Shown here: one piece after another, positions 55,744-64,000 of the stretch
How positions within the stretch are numbered: the first letter of the stretch is position 1
Layout: each line of letters starts with the position of its first letter
Assembly: GCF_022347765.1 (NCBI RefSeq)
Contig: NZ_JAKRFZ010000003.1
Span: 1 to 64,000, forward strand
DNA: 64,000 nucleotides
Reading direction: 5' to 3'
Source of the DNA: Pseudoalteromonas sp. OOF1S-7
Lineage (GTDB): Bacteria > Pseudomonadota > Gammaproteobacteria > Enterobacterales > Alteromonadaceae
The notes under the pieces: model-generated
Database searches by the model: none
What the model was told of the DNA's origin: nothing
The model's input: only the letters and a program-made list of their open reading frames with translations
Made by a program: the position numbers and the translations under genes

Positions 55744-56438
55744 TTCGCCAGTCCGCCGAAAGGGATATGTTGCTGGGCCCAGTTGGCCAATTCAATCCGG
55801 TTGCGCGAGTTGGTTTTTTTAAACGCGCTGTAAATGTGGGTTTTGACGGTATGGCTGCTGATATTCAGAGAATCGGCAATATCGTCGTTCTTGGCCCCAT
55901 CGGCCAGCAATCGGATCACGGATTTTTCGCGTTTGGTAAGCGAAGCCAGTGTAATATCACGCTGCTCGTCTGACAACCCGGGCAGGGTTTGTGGCAGGCG
56001 CTGCATCAGGGCACTGAATGCCAGTGAAATAGCACCTCTGCCAAACCACAGCTCACCACCCAATACTCGCTGAATGCCTTTAAACTGGCTTTCCGGAGAA
56101 GCCCCCTGATAGAGCACCCCTTTGACATTGGCGAGCAGAGCGGTTTGTTCGTTCAGGGTGTCCGGGCAGGCATTGAATAACAACACACTGTGATGTTGAG
56201 CCAGCGCCCTGAGCTGTGCGCTAAGTAAATCGCGACACTCACGATGGCTGACATCGACCAGAAACAGCTGGTACTGTGATCGTTGCTCAGTGGTGGGCAG
56301 GCGGGTATCGACCTTGATATTGTTACCGCAAGCCTCAAGCATTTTGACAAACATGAGGAAATCCTGACTCAGCGTGTTGGTCTTTTGGTCTGTCAGGACA
56401 AACAGAGCACCACGCGTTTGGTTGTCTGAATACATCAT
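55740..56438 (-). CDS. csgD: CsgD-like LuxR-family regulator
   Basis: 232 aa. The N-terminal half is receiver-like (QYQLFLVDVSHRE, Asp62) but lacks a clear acidic pocket, as in CsgD. The LuxR-type HTH (about 165-222) reads LTKREKSVIRLLADGAKNDD with SSHTVKTHIYSAFKK. CsgD activates curli genes and links biofilm to cyclic-di-GMP in enterobacteria. Here it is convergent with csgG, not divergent from the subunit genes. The gene name is assigned from context and homology. Confidence 0.8.
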   Translation of the reverse strand: MMYSDNQTRGALFVLTDQKTNTLSQDFLMFVKMLEACGNNIKVDTRLPTTEQRSQYQLFLVDVSHRECRDLLSAQLRALAQHHSVLLFNACPDTLNEQTALLANVKGVLYQGASPESQFKGIQRVLGGELWFGRGAISLAFSALMQRLPQTLPGLSDEQRDITLASLTKREKSVIRLLADGAKNDDIADSLNISSHTVKTHIYSAFKKTNSRNRIELANWAQQHIPFGGLAN

Positions 56439-56612
56439 TTTCTCGACTGTCCTTTTGTTGTTCCGTTAACCCAAATATACATATTTTTTACAAGATGTTT
56501 AGTACTTATTTTCAATTTTTGGAACTGACCAGAATTGTATGTCTTATTGGAACATTCCATTTTGTTACTGACAATACTGTGATGAATTGGCGAATGGCTA
56601 TTCAGAGCTGGG

Positions 56613-56635
56613 CAGGCGTCACGATGTGACGCCTG
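56613..56635. terminator. Strong hairpin downstream of the LasA-like gene
   Basis: CAGGCGTCAC, loop GAT, GTGACGCCTG: a perfect 10-bp stem. It lies 43 bases past the minus-strand peptidase stop. Neither side has a T-tract, so it may stabilise the mRNA end and not act as a classical terminator. Confidence 0.5.
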
Positions 56636-56677
56636 AAATGGGATGATGGGCTATACTGGCCCGACCACCCTGAGGTG

Positions 56678-57853
56678 TTACCGGTAGAGTGCCCGCCAGG
56701 CACAGGTACGATAACCATTACGTTCAAAATAAAAGCGACTGCAATTGTCGTCGTAATTGTAATTACCGACATCTACGCGATAGCCACTGATATAGGTATT
56801 GTGTAAAGACACAAAGCGACCGTTGTACAGTAAGGAAAAGTGCAAATGTGGGCCGCTAGACTGACCACCCTGACACAGTGCGGTGTTGTAGTCACTGGCA
56901 TAGCGACCTAGCCAGGCACCGGCATCGATCACATCGCCGCTTTGATATTGCAGTGCGTCCATGTGGTAATACTGAGTGGCATAGCCACTGGGGTGAGTGA
57001 CGCGAATATTACAGCGAGAATAACGAGTGACTGTACCACCATGTGCCGCCTGAACCCAGGGGGTGTTCGACCCCCAGCCACCGGAGTTATTATTGAAATC
57101 CAGCGATGAATAAGGGTAGCCGGAACCGGTGTTGGAGTGCGCTCCGCCACTGTACCAGGCATAGCCTGATGGCCAGGGGAAGTTGAGATAAAATTGATTA
57201 TTGGCGGCAGCGGATTCTGAGGCTGGGGCGGCGATGCGTGCCGCCGGGTTGAACAAGGCATCACCAAAGTACAGCTGATAATGTTTAGCTACACTGGCAA
57301 GCCTCGATGTATTACCCAGCAGTGCATTGAGTGCAAACGAAGCCGCACTGGCAGCATGCAATTGGCTGCGTGTTTCTGCGGATGTGCTCGTGTGCTGCTG
57401 ATTTTGCCATTGTTCATAGGCATAGAAACGCTGCGAGAGTGCAGTGGTGACGGCCTCCAGCTGAGCTGAAAATCCGGATTGTGCGACCAGCGACCCAAAT
57501 GGTCGTTCGAGCGCTTTGGCTGAGGGCGCGGATAGCAGCTGACTGTGCTGCTCCATCAATGCCAGTAACAGCTTGGGGTTAATACTGGCGTGACCTGCCC
57601 AGTGCAACAGGGTTTCCTGGTGCGCCAGCAAGTGCGGTGCATGGGTTGCCAGTATGGCCGTCCAGTCGGTTTGCTGCATAGAATTAGTGAACAGAAATTG
57701 CTGTATGTCTATGTTCAGCAATGGGCTAAGGGTGTGCTTTGCCAGGGCTTCTTTGGAAAGCTGATAGGCTGTCTGATCATGATGCTGACCCTGAGCGTGG
57801 ACGGGTAAATTCGCCACCCCGGCTGCCAGTAAAGCGTATTGTAGTGTTTTCAT
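56678..57853 (-). CDS. LasA-like M23 metallopeptidase
   Basis: 391 aa: signal peptide about 1-20, a long pro-region, and a C-terminal M23 domain. Zinc ligands are His in GGAHSNTG, Asp in YSSLDF and the last His in HLHFSL, with a catalytic His in YYHMD. Four Cys in the mature part suggest disulfides. The order matches LasA/beta-lytic endopeptidases, which cut pentaglycine bridges or other peptidoglycan cross-links of competing bacteria. It is probably secreted. It lies beside the curli and c-di-GMP genes but has no operon link. Confidence 0.9.
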   Translation of the reverse strand: MKTLQYALLAAGVANLPVHAQGQHHDQTAYQLSKEALAKHTLSPLLNIDIQQFLFTNSMQQTDWTAILATHAPHLLAHQETLLHWAGHASINPKLLLALMEQHSQLLSAPSAKALERPFGSLVAQSGFSAQLEAVTTALSQRFYAYEQWQNQQHTSTSAETRSQLHAASAASFALNALLGNTSRLASVAKHYQLYFGDALFNPAARIAAPASESAAANNQFYLNFPWPSGYAWYSGGAHSNTGSGYPYSSLDFNNNSGGWGSNTPWVQAAHGGTVTRYSRCNIRVTHPSGYATQYYHMDALQYQSGDVIDAGAWLGRYASDYNTALCQGGQSSGPHLHFSLLYNGRFVSLHNTYISGYRVDVGNYNYDDNCSRFYFERNGYRTCAWRALYR

Positions 57854-58104
57854 GTTGTATCCTCATTGGGTTGAGTGCACAATCAGATATATCCTTTTGT
57901 TGAATAAATGTACAATTTGAGTTTTTACTCTGTAATTTGTTTTTGTTTCTTAATGTTTACAAATTTGTTTCATTTTTGGCGGCAAGGACGCCAATAAGTA
58001 AGAGGATGAGTCTGGCCGGGCTCAGCTGTTCAGTCAGGGGCTTATATTAGGGGTAATGAGGTTTGCTGGCAGGCCTGATAGGTGTTGGCCATCAGGCGCT
58101 GAGA

Positions 58105-59034
58105 TTACGCTGAGTTACGGGTGGGCTGCGCCAGCAGAAAAGGCAGTGACTGAGTTTTGGCCTCATACATGGTTTTATCTGCGCAATTCAGCAGGGCGGT
58201 TGGCGCATCGCCATGATCCGGAAACAGCACGGCACCAATACTCAGGTCCAAAGTCACTTCGCGCATGTTACCTTGCTGATCCTGTAAGCAGTAGCTGTCT
58301 GCCAGCAGAGTGTGCTTATAGCGGGTGAACAGCTCCAGCTGGGCCGGGTTATCTATATTCGGGGCAATCACCACAAACTCATCACCCCCATAGCGCGCCA
58401 CAAAATCTGAACTGCGCTTGTACATTTTGAGTTTGGTGGCGAGCAACTTGAGTAACTGATCGCCCGCCTGGTGGCCTAACTCATCATTAATGGCCTTAAA
58501 GTTATCAAGGTCGATAAACAACATGGCAAACTGTTTGCCATAACGCAGGGCATCCTGTACCAGCGTGTGTAAATGCTTGTCCAGTGCCCCGCGGTTACTG
58601 AGCATAGTGAGCCTGTCCAGGCTGACCAGGTTTTCCAGGTTGCGCTGCATATCAAAGCGCTCCTTGGAAAACACAATGGTTCGTCTGAGTAAATGGGTGC
58701 TGAGTTCGTGTTTGGGTATATAATCCTGTGCCCCCAGTTGGATGGCTTTTTCACCAAACATTTCATCAGACATCCCCGTCAGCACGATGATAGGGATATG
58801 TGCGGCAAAATCTTTGACGCGCAGTAAGGTTTCGAGCCCCCGGCTTTGTGGCAGATTAAGGTCCATTAAAATGATTTCTGGATTAAGCTGGGCGACGGCA
58901 TCACGCAGTGACTCTATGGTTTCAAAGGCGTTGACGGCGTAATGGTGTCTCGCGTTGTGCTGACTCAGGAGTTCTTTCACCAGATAGATGTCATCCTGAT
59001 TGTCTTCGAGCAAATAGATTAATCTGGCATTCAT
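58105..59034 (-). CDS. Receiver-GGDEF diguanylate cyclase
   Basis: 309 aa. N-terminal receiver with phospho-acceptor Asp58 (IILMDLNLP), then a GGDEF domain with intact active site GGDEF (216-220) and an RxxD inhibitory site (RSSD, 207-210) five residues before it. It should synthesise cyclic-di-GMP when the receiver is phosphorylated, with product feedback. It starts three bases after the single-domain receiver gene and is the last gene of the operon. Confidence 0.93.
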   Translation of the reverse strand: MNARLIYLLEDNQDDIYLVKELLSQHNARHHYAVNAFETIESLRDAVAQLNPEIILMDLNLPQSRGLETLLRVKDFAAHIPIIVLTGMSDEMFGEKAIQLGAQDYIPKHELSTHLLRRTIVFSKERFDMQRNLENLVSLDRLTMLSNRGALDKHLHTLVQDALRYGKQFAMLFIDLDNFKAINDELGHQAGDQLLKLLATKLKMYKRSSDFVARYGGDEFVVIAPNIDNPAQLELFTRYKHTLLADSYCLQDQQGNMREVTLDLSIGAVLFPDHGDAPTALLNCADKTMYEAKTQSLPFLLAQPTRNSA

Positions 59035-59037
59035 AGC

Positions 59038-59445
59038 TTATCCTGTGCGTTGTTGGTTGTACTGAAACCAGTACTTAATGAGGGTCTGGACCAGATCGGT
59101 CAATTCCGTCAACCGGTTCGGCTTGGTTAAGTAGGACTTGGCACCCAGACGATACGCTTTGGCGATATCTTTGGGGCTGTCCGACGTGGTGTAGCAGATC
59201 ACCAATAAGGAATTCACCAAACCCTGCTGTTGTAGTTCTTCCAGCGCTTCCAGCCCGCCTTTGTGTGGCATATTCAGGTCAAGCAGATATACCGGCATTT
59301 GGTTGTCGCTTTGCTGCACATGAGAGATAAACTCAACGCCGTTGTTTAGTACTGTAACTGCCGGTTCTTCAGGCAGCTCGGCGCAGGCTTGCTGAAAGAA
59401 ATAAATGTCATCCGGGTCGTCTTCTACCAATACAATTTCCATCAT
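59038..59445 (-). CDS. Single-domain response regulator (Rcp1-like)
   Basis: 135 aa, receiver only: acidic pair EDDPDD near the N-terminus, phospho-acceptor Asp in VYLLDLNMPHKGG, Thr in CYTTSD and Lys in YLTKPN. The start overlaps the kinase stop (ATGA), so it is tightly coupled. Stand-alone receivers of this type accept phosphate from bacteriophytochrome-like kinases and pass it on or act by protein contacts. Likely intermediate between the kinase and the receiver-GGDEF protein. Confidence 0.9.
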   Translation of the reverse strand: MMEIVLVEDDPDDIYFFQQACAELPEEPAVTVLNNGVEFISHVQQSDNQMPVYLLDLNMPHKGGLEALEELQQQGLVNSLLVICYTTSDSPKDIAKAYRLGAKSYLTKPNRLTELTDLVQTLIKYWFQYNQQRTG

Positions 59446-62123
59446 AGCTCCCGTTGTTTAAGCGTGATCACAAAGCGTGCACCGGTTTGTTCGCTGTCGG
59501 TGCAGGCGATCTGTCCGCCATGCAGATCAACTATCTTCTTACACAAGGATAGACCAATCCCGCTGCCTTTGTGACTGTCGCCGTGTAAACGTCGGAAGGG
59601 TTCAAAGATCTGCTGTCTGAATTGCTCAGGCACGCCTATGCCATTGTCCCGGTAAGTCAGTGTCAGTGTTGCACCTTCACGGCTGGCACTGATCCGTATG
59701 CTTGGCGCATCCGCGCCACAGAATTTAATACTATTGGCAATCAGATTCTGCCAGATTTGAATAAACAAAGAGGCATCCACCTCCAGTTCACACTCCGGGT
59801 GTTCACAGGTAATTTGCGCATGACTTTCCTCAACTTTAAAGCTCAGCTGATCGCAGGCTTCGGTTATTAAGCTATTGAGGGATACCCGGGTTAGCTTAAG
59901 CTGGTGCGCATTGAGCCTCGAAAGCTTCAGCAGATCCTGGATCATGGTACGCATGCGCTCAGTTGCATCCAGTAATCGGTCCATTTCAAAACAGGCTTTA
60001 TCGTCTTCTTTCAGAGCCGGTGCCAGCCGCTGTGACAAGCTGTCGGAGAAGGCGGAAATCTTGCGTAGTGGCTCTTGCAGGTCATGGGATGCAATAAATG
60101 CAAAATGCTCCAGGCTGGCATTGGACTCCTGCAATTCGCGTAGCAGGTTTGTCTGCTCCGTGATATCCACAAAGGTGCCCAGCATCAGCTCAGGTGCGCC
60201 CTGCTCATCACGGGTGACTATGGTATCCAGAGAGTAACACCAGACCCAGTGTCCCTGTTTGTGCTTAAAGCGATATTTTAAGGGGATCAGCTCATCGCTT
60301 TGGCTGCTGGCAACCTCTTTGGTGTGGGCCTCCAGCAACGCGTGCTCATCAGGGTGGAACAGGTTCATCATGCTGAGGCTTTCCAGTTCCTGAAGGGTAT
60401 AGCCGAGCAGCTGCGTGTATCTGTGGTTGATTTTCACATTAGTTTGCTGTTTCAGATCGAACAGATATAAACCACACACGGCGGAGTCAATAATGCGCTG
60501 CAAAAACTGCTGGCTGTCGCGCAGCTCGGTTTCGGCATATTTACGCGCTGTGATGTCAATGGCGGTGCCCACCAGTTGTGTTACTTTGCCCTGACTGTCG
60601 AGCAATGGGTAAAGGGTGGTCTGATACCACAGCTCCTGGCCATGCATCGGTAACATCTCGATATATTCCAGTGGCTTTTTAAGCTCGCAGCAGGTCCGGT
60701 AGTTGTCCTGAATGTGATTGATTATCTGATCATCAAACACTTTGCCGCGCAGCGCAGACAGGCGTTTGAACTGAATGTCCTCAAGCTTAACGGCTGCCCG
60801 TTGGCAGGCGGTGGGGTTAAACTCCAGGAAGGTAAAATCTTCATCTTCTTCTACTTGTAACAGCCAGATGGCCTGGCTGGTGCCGTTGTAAATCGCATTT
60901 AAGATATTGGTTTTCTCACTGACCTGACGCTCCAGTATTTTGCTGGAGTCGATATTACGCAGGGCGCCAGACATCAGCAGTGGTTTGCCCTGTTCATCAA
61001 ACTGGCTATTGCCCACTGCCATAAACCAACCGTATTCGCCACGTTCGTTTCGGCCCTGATATTCTACCTGGTACTGCTCTTTGCTTTGAAAGTGTTGTTC
61101 AATGGCCTGCTCCACTCGCTGGCGGTGATCCGGGTGAATATGTTCATACCAGTCGTCATAGCTCGGGTGTTCGATACTGGCTTTGCCTATCATCGCCATC
61201 AGACGAGGTGAATAACTGACCTCGCCGGTCACCACATTCCACTCCCAGATACCATCAGCAGTGGCATTGATGGCCCGGCGCATTTTTTTGTCCGACTCTT
61301 TGAGCGCCCGCTCGGTGTTTTTCAGGGTGCTCAGGTTGTTAAACAGGGCCAGCACTACACTTTGTCCTTCAAACTGCGCTTTAACCAGTTTCATTTCCAT
61401 GGGGATTGCTGCTTTAGCTTGTACTTTGACCTGACATAAGGTTGCCAGCTCTGCCGTATCGGTATTGCCCAGTTTATGGGCCAGCGTATCTATGGTGGTA
61501 AAGGGATCGCTGAATTCAATTAATTCGCTCAGAGGCTGACGGTCAACTTGATCATTACTCGTACCTAAGGCATTCAGAAAATGCGAATTACACTGGGTGA
61601 TTTTAAAGTTTTCATCAAGTACCACGATACTGGCAGGCAGGGTGTTGAGAATGAAGTAGGTTAATTCATGCTCAGCCAGTTTTGAATCCAGCAGATGCTT
61701 TTCCTGCGTGACCTTATCGAGTTTGCGCGACACCCCCTGAAACTGATTTGGTGTGGGAATGGCAATGGCATTGGGGATCAGGCGGAACAGGTACACTGCT
61801 GTGGTAATAGAGACCAGCGCAGTGGCTATTTTTGCCAGGGCATGGATGCCATAGGCACCTTGCCAGACGGTGTAAATGCCTATCAGGTGGGTCAGCCCGC
61901 ACAGCAAAATAAAGCTTGAAAACAAGACGAACAGCCAGTGGCCACCGACGTCCGGTCGTTTTTTGGCAAAAATCATGATGGCAATGGGAATAGAAAAATA
62001 GGCAGTGGCTATGGTTAAGTCGGAGATGACATTGCCCCACAGCAAATGGGGTTGCCATAAATAACAGTGCCCGTGAGGCATATAGGCATCATGAAAAAAT
62101 GACTCAATACTGTTGGATTCCAT
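59442..62123 (-). CDS. Ethylene-receptor-like membrane PAS histidine kinase
   Basis: 893 aa from the ATG at 62121-62123, eight bases after AAGGA. Three membrane helices (about 30-52, 63-85 and 95-117) contain D35, Y42, C75 and H79 in ISDLTIATAYFSIP and LLCGLTHLIGIY. In plant ETR1 the copper/ethylene residues D25, Y32, C65 and H69 have the same spacing and similar surroundings. About four PAS/PAC domains follow (about 145-650), then a kinase core with His680 (ASHDLQEPLRKI) and an ATPase domain (DNGIGV, GSGIGLSLCKKIV). It is the sensor of an operon with EAL and GGDEF proteins. Confidence 0.88.
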   Translation of the reverse strand: MESNSIESFFHDAYMPHGHCYLWQPHLLWGNVISDLTIATAYFSIPIAIMIFAKKRPDVGGHWLFVLFSSFILLCGLTHLIGIYTVWQGAYGIHALAKIATALVSITTAVYLFRLIPNAIAIPTPNQFQGVSRKLDKVTQEKHLLDSKLAEHELTYFILNTLPASIVVLDENFKITQCNSHFLNALGTSNDQVDRQPLSELIEFSDPFTTIDTLAHKLGNTDTAELATLCQVKVQAKAAIPMEMKLVKAQFEGQSVVLALFNNLSTLKNTERALKESDKKMRRAINATADGIWEWNVVTGEVSYSPRLMAMIGKASIEHPSYDDWYEHIHPDHRQRVEQAIEQHFQSKEQYQVEYQGRNERGEYGWFMAVGNSQFDEQGKPLLMSGALRNIDSSKILERQVSEKTNILNAIYNGTSQAIWLLQVEEDEDFTFLEFNPTACQRAAVKLEDIQFKRLSALRGKVFDDQIINHIQDNYRTCCELKKPLEYIEMLPMHGQELWYQTTLYPLLDSQGKVTQLVGTAIDITARKYAETELRDSQQFLQRIIDSAVCGLYLFDLKQQTNVKINHRYTQLLGYTLQELESLSMMNLFHPDEHALLEAHTKEVASSQSDELIPLKYRFKHKQGHWVWCYSLDTIVTRDEQGAPELMLGTFVDITEQTNLLRELQESNASLEHFAFIASHDLQEPLRKISAFSDSLSQRLAPALKEDDKACFEMDRLLDATERMRTMIQDLLKLSRLNAHQLKLTRVSLNSLITEACDQLSFKVEESHAQITCEHPECELEVDASLFIQIWQNLIANSIKFCGADAPSIRISASREGATLTLTYRDNGIGVPEQFRQQIFEPFRRLHGDSHKGSGIGLSLCKKIVDLHGGQIACTDSEQTGARFVITLKQREL

Positions 62124-62133
62124 GGCGTGGTCC

Positions 62134-62892
62134 TTACTCGGTGTGCTCAGCTGGCTCCGTGGGAAAGCTGGGTTGAGGTAAAGTGGCAATCACAGGCTTG
62201 GCAAATAAGTAGCCTTGCATCAGGTAAACGCCTAAATCGCACAGACAACGGTAGTCCGCCAACGTTTCGACGCCTTCGGCAATCAGGTCTATATTCAGTC
62301 GGCGTGCCATCAGGCATACGCCATCCACGATAGCCTGCTTGACCGGGTCTTGTGCAATGCCGCTTGCCAGCGCAATATCGAGCTTAATGATGTCGGGCTG
62401 AAAGCGGTGTAGCACTTCTATGCCGGCGTAACCAGCACCAAAATCGTCTAGCGCAACCTTGAAGCCGTTTTTATTATAGGTGTTGGCAATGTCGATGAGT
62501 TTCTCATGGTCGGTAAGGTGTTCCTGCTCAGAAACCTCAAAGATAATACGCTCTTTTGCCAGCCTGAACTTATCGGCGGCTTCGAGCGTCTTTCGCAAAC
62601 AGGTTTGGGGATCGTAAATGGCGTTGGGTAAAAAGTTAATCGACAGCTTAGCGGTGTTGCTGAGTCCGGCCATTATTTCAATGGCGGTAGTGCGACACAG
62701 CTGGTCGAAATAATACTTACTGTCTTCTGTGATCTGGGTAAGCACCTGTCCGGCCGACTGCCCCTGTGTGCCTCTGACCAAAGCTTCATAAGCATACACT
62801 TGTCGGGTGCGCAGGTTCACTATGGGTTGCATGGCCATAGTGATGTCCATCTTATATTCGGTGTGGCAACGACAAGTTTTGCAGCCTGGCAT
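62134..62892 (-). CDS. EAL-domain cyclic-di-GMP phosphodiesterase
   Basis: 252 aa from the ATG at 62890-62892; a TTG at 62955 would add 21 residues. The N-terminus has a C-X2-C-X-C cluster (GCKTCRCH). The EAL site looks complete: EAL in YEALVRG, Asn in LSINFLP, Glu in IIFEVSEQ, DDFGAG, Lys in IIKLD and Glu in IAEGVET. It should hydrolyse cyclic-di-GMP. It is first in the operon, ten bases ahead of the kinase, so opposite enzymatic activities are made from one transcript. Confidence 0.9.
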   Translation of the reverse strand: MPGCKTCRCHTEYKMDITMAMQPIVNLRTRQVYAYEALVRGTQGQSAGQVLTQITEDSKYYFDQLCRTTAIEIMAGLSNTAKLSINFLPNAIYDPQTCLRKTLEAADKFRLAKERIIFEVSEQEHLTDHEKLIDIANTYNKNGFKVALDDFGAGYAGIEVLHRFQPDIIKLDIALASGIAQDPVKQAIVDGVCLMARRLNIDLIAEGVETLADYRCLCDLGVYLMQGYLFAKPVIATLPQPSFPTEPAEHTE

Positions 62893-63048
62893 AGAGACGC
62901 TCTGTTTAATAGTTAGATGTTCTAACAAGTCTGGCACAGGCCATGGGTTTTGCAATTGAACTGCGCACGGGTTTACAGGGAAAAGTCATGTTATCAGGCA
63001 CGCCCGGGTTTACTTTGTTGTGCAGATATTCGAATGATAATAAAAAGA

Positions 63049-63070
63049 AAAAGCGCCCATGGACGCTTTT
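63049..63070 (-). terminator. Terminator after yfhL
   Basis: AAAAGCG and CGCTTTT form a 7-bp stem around an 8-base loop; the minus strand continues with TTTCTTTTTA. It sits eight bases past the ferredoxin stop. Confidence 0.75.
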
Positions 63071-63078
63071 AGCAGAGA

Positions 63079-63330
63079 TTAGCTTTGGCCTGTGAGCTTG
63101 AGAAACTTCTCGGCCAGGGTATCGAGGCTCTCGCGATGTGCAGGGTCGGGTTTAATACAATCAATCGGGCAGACACTGACGCAGGTTGGCTGGTCGTAGT
63201 GGCCGACACATTCAGTGCATTTATCCGGGTCTATCTCATAGATTTTTTCACCCATGTAAATTGCCTGATTAGGGCATTCCGGGTCGCACATATCGCAGTT
63301 AATACATTTACTGTTGATCAGTAATGCCAT
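63079..63330 (-). CDS. yfhL: YfhL-type 4Fe-4S ferredoxin
   Basis: 83 aa, no signal peptide. Two cluster-binding motifs: CINCDMCDPECP and CTECVGHYDQPTCVSVCP, the second with the extra insertion typical of YfhL-type ferredoxins. In E. coli YfhL supports the tRNA hydroxylation carried out by TrhP (YegQ). Here trhP lies just upstream on the same strand, which fits that partnership. Confidence 0.92.
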   Translation of the reverse strand: MALLINSKCINCDMCDPECPNQAIYMGEKIYEIDPDKCTECVGHYDQPTCVSVCPIDCIKPDPAHRESLDTLAEKFLKLTGQS

Positions 63331-63354
63331 TTTTCACACTCCGTTCTGGCCGGT

Positions 63355-64000
63355 TCAGGCTTTTTTAAACGGATTACGGGTGTCTTCCTGTGCACCCAGG
63401 TTACGCATCAAAATAGCATGGCTCAGGTCAATGTCTTCGGGGAGTGGGATTTTCACAATATGGCCCGAACCCTTGGCATCACTGATCTGCTCGCCTTTTT
63501 TGTTTTCCATGTGCTCAAGGTTAAAGCTGATATTGCCCTGTGGGGTCATCAGCTCCAGGCTGTGGCCGGTACAGAACTTGTTTTTAACGTCAATTTCCAC
63601 CAAACCATTGTCGTGGCGCCCCAGGATCTCGCCAACAAACTGCTGTTGATCCGATACGGAATGACCATACTCGTAATTCTGGTATTCCTGATGGGCATGG
63701 CGTTTGAGGAAGCCTTCTGTGTAACCACGGTGTGCCAGGTTTTCCAGCGTACGCATCAGTGAAGGATCAAAGGGTTTACCAGCGACGGCATCGTCAATGG
63801 CACGACGATACACCTGCGCGGTTCTGGCGACATAGTAGAAGGACTTAGTACGGCCTTCAATTTTCAGGCTGTGCACGCCCATCTTGGTCAGCTGATCAAC
63901 GTATTGCACGGCACGCAGGTCTTTGGAATTCATAATGTAAGTGCCATGCTCATCTTCAAAAGCCGGCATATACTCTCCCGGGCGACCTTGCTCTTCAAGC
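63355..64000 (-). CDS. trhP: tRNA hydroxylation protein TrhP/YegQ (U32 family), partial
   Basis: The C-terminal ~214 residues are in the window; the gene runs off the right end. The frame stays open past the first Met seen, reading GRPGEYMPAFEDEHGTYIMN, then SLKIEGRTKSFYYVARTAQV, typical of the U32/YegQ family. TrhP takes part in prephenate-dependent 5-hydroxyuridine formation in tRNA. The ferredoxin gene yfhL follows 24 bases downstream. Confidence 0.92.
   Translation of the reverse strand, partial: LEEQGRPGEYMPAFEDEHGTYIMNSKDLRAVQYVDQLTKMGVHSLKIEGRTKSFYYVARTAQVYRRAIDDAVAGKPFDPSLMRTLENLAHRGYTEGFLKRHAHQEYQNYEYGHSVSDQQQFVGEILGRHDNGLVEIDVKNKFCTGHSLELMTPQGNISFNLEHMENKKGEQISDAKGSGHIVKIPLPEDIDLSHAILMRNLGAQEDTRNPFKKA

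Overview
The window reads as chromosomal DNA of a marine gammaproteobacterium, most likely a Pseudoalteromonas or close Alteromonadales relative. This is inferred from the ispD-ispF-truD-surE-pcm-nlpD-rpoS gene order, several exported subtilases, two TonB receptors, curli genes and the DUF2947/DUF3019/MipA families. No 16S sequence is present, so the genus is not proven.

Layout. 1-1562: the 3' end of a 23S rRNA gene, a normal 5S gene, an abnormal second 5S copy, a 5S 3' fragment and a 379-bp direct repeat. 1563-5161: a MoxR ATPase/VWA protein pair and small conserved hypotheticals. 5215-11050: housekeeping block ftsB-ispD-ispF-truD-surE-pcm-nlpD-rpoS. 11316-11745: an ~80-bp tandem array with REP-like hairpin cores. 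11824-18110: a secreted subtilase, a flavoprotein, a WD40-like lipoprotein and a secreted alpha/beta hydrolase. 18185-23190: a duplicated merR 3' end flanking an exported phage-tail-fibre-like protein, then a MerR metal sensor divergent from a His-rich TonB receptor. 23262-28122: an esterase, a CadC-like membrane regulator and an exported metallo-beta-lactamase-fold protein.

28181-49092: two MacAB-type export modules (adaptor, ATPase, FtsX permease), each divergent from its own two-component system. One system is NtrC-type with a visible sigma-54 promoter; the other is OmpR-type. Between them lie a siderophore-type TonB receptor and a MipA-DUF3019-RstA/RstB-like operon. 49371-57853: a large subtilase, a curli locus with one very large curlin plus csgE, csgF, csgG and a convergent csgD-like gene, and a LasA-like M23 peptidase. 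58105-62892: a four-gene signalling operon on the minus strand encoding an EAL phosphodiesterase, a membrane histidine kinase, a single-domain receiver and a receiver-GGDEF cyclase. 63079-64000: a YfhL-type ferredoxin and the 3' part of trhP (yegQ).

The most notable system is the 58105-62892 operon. Its kinase has an N-terminal three-helix membrane domain with the Asp, Tyr, Cys and His that bind copper and ethylene in plant ETR1, at identical mutual spacing. It is co-transcribed with enzymes that make and break cyclic-di-GMP and sits close to the curli genes. An ethylene-like or copper-dependent input into biofilm control is an inference that can be tested.
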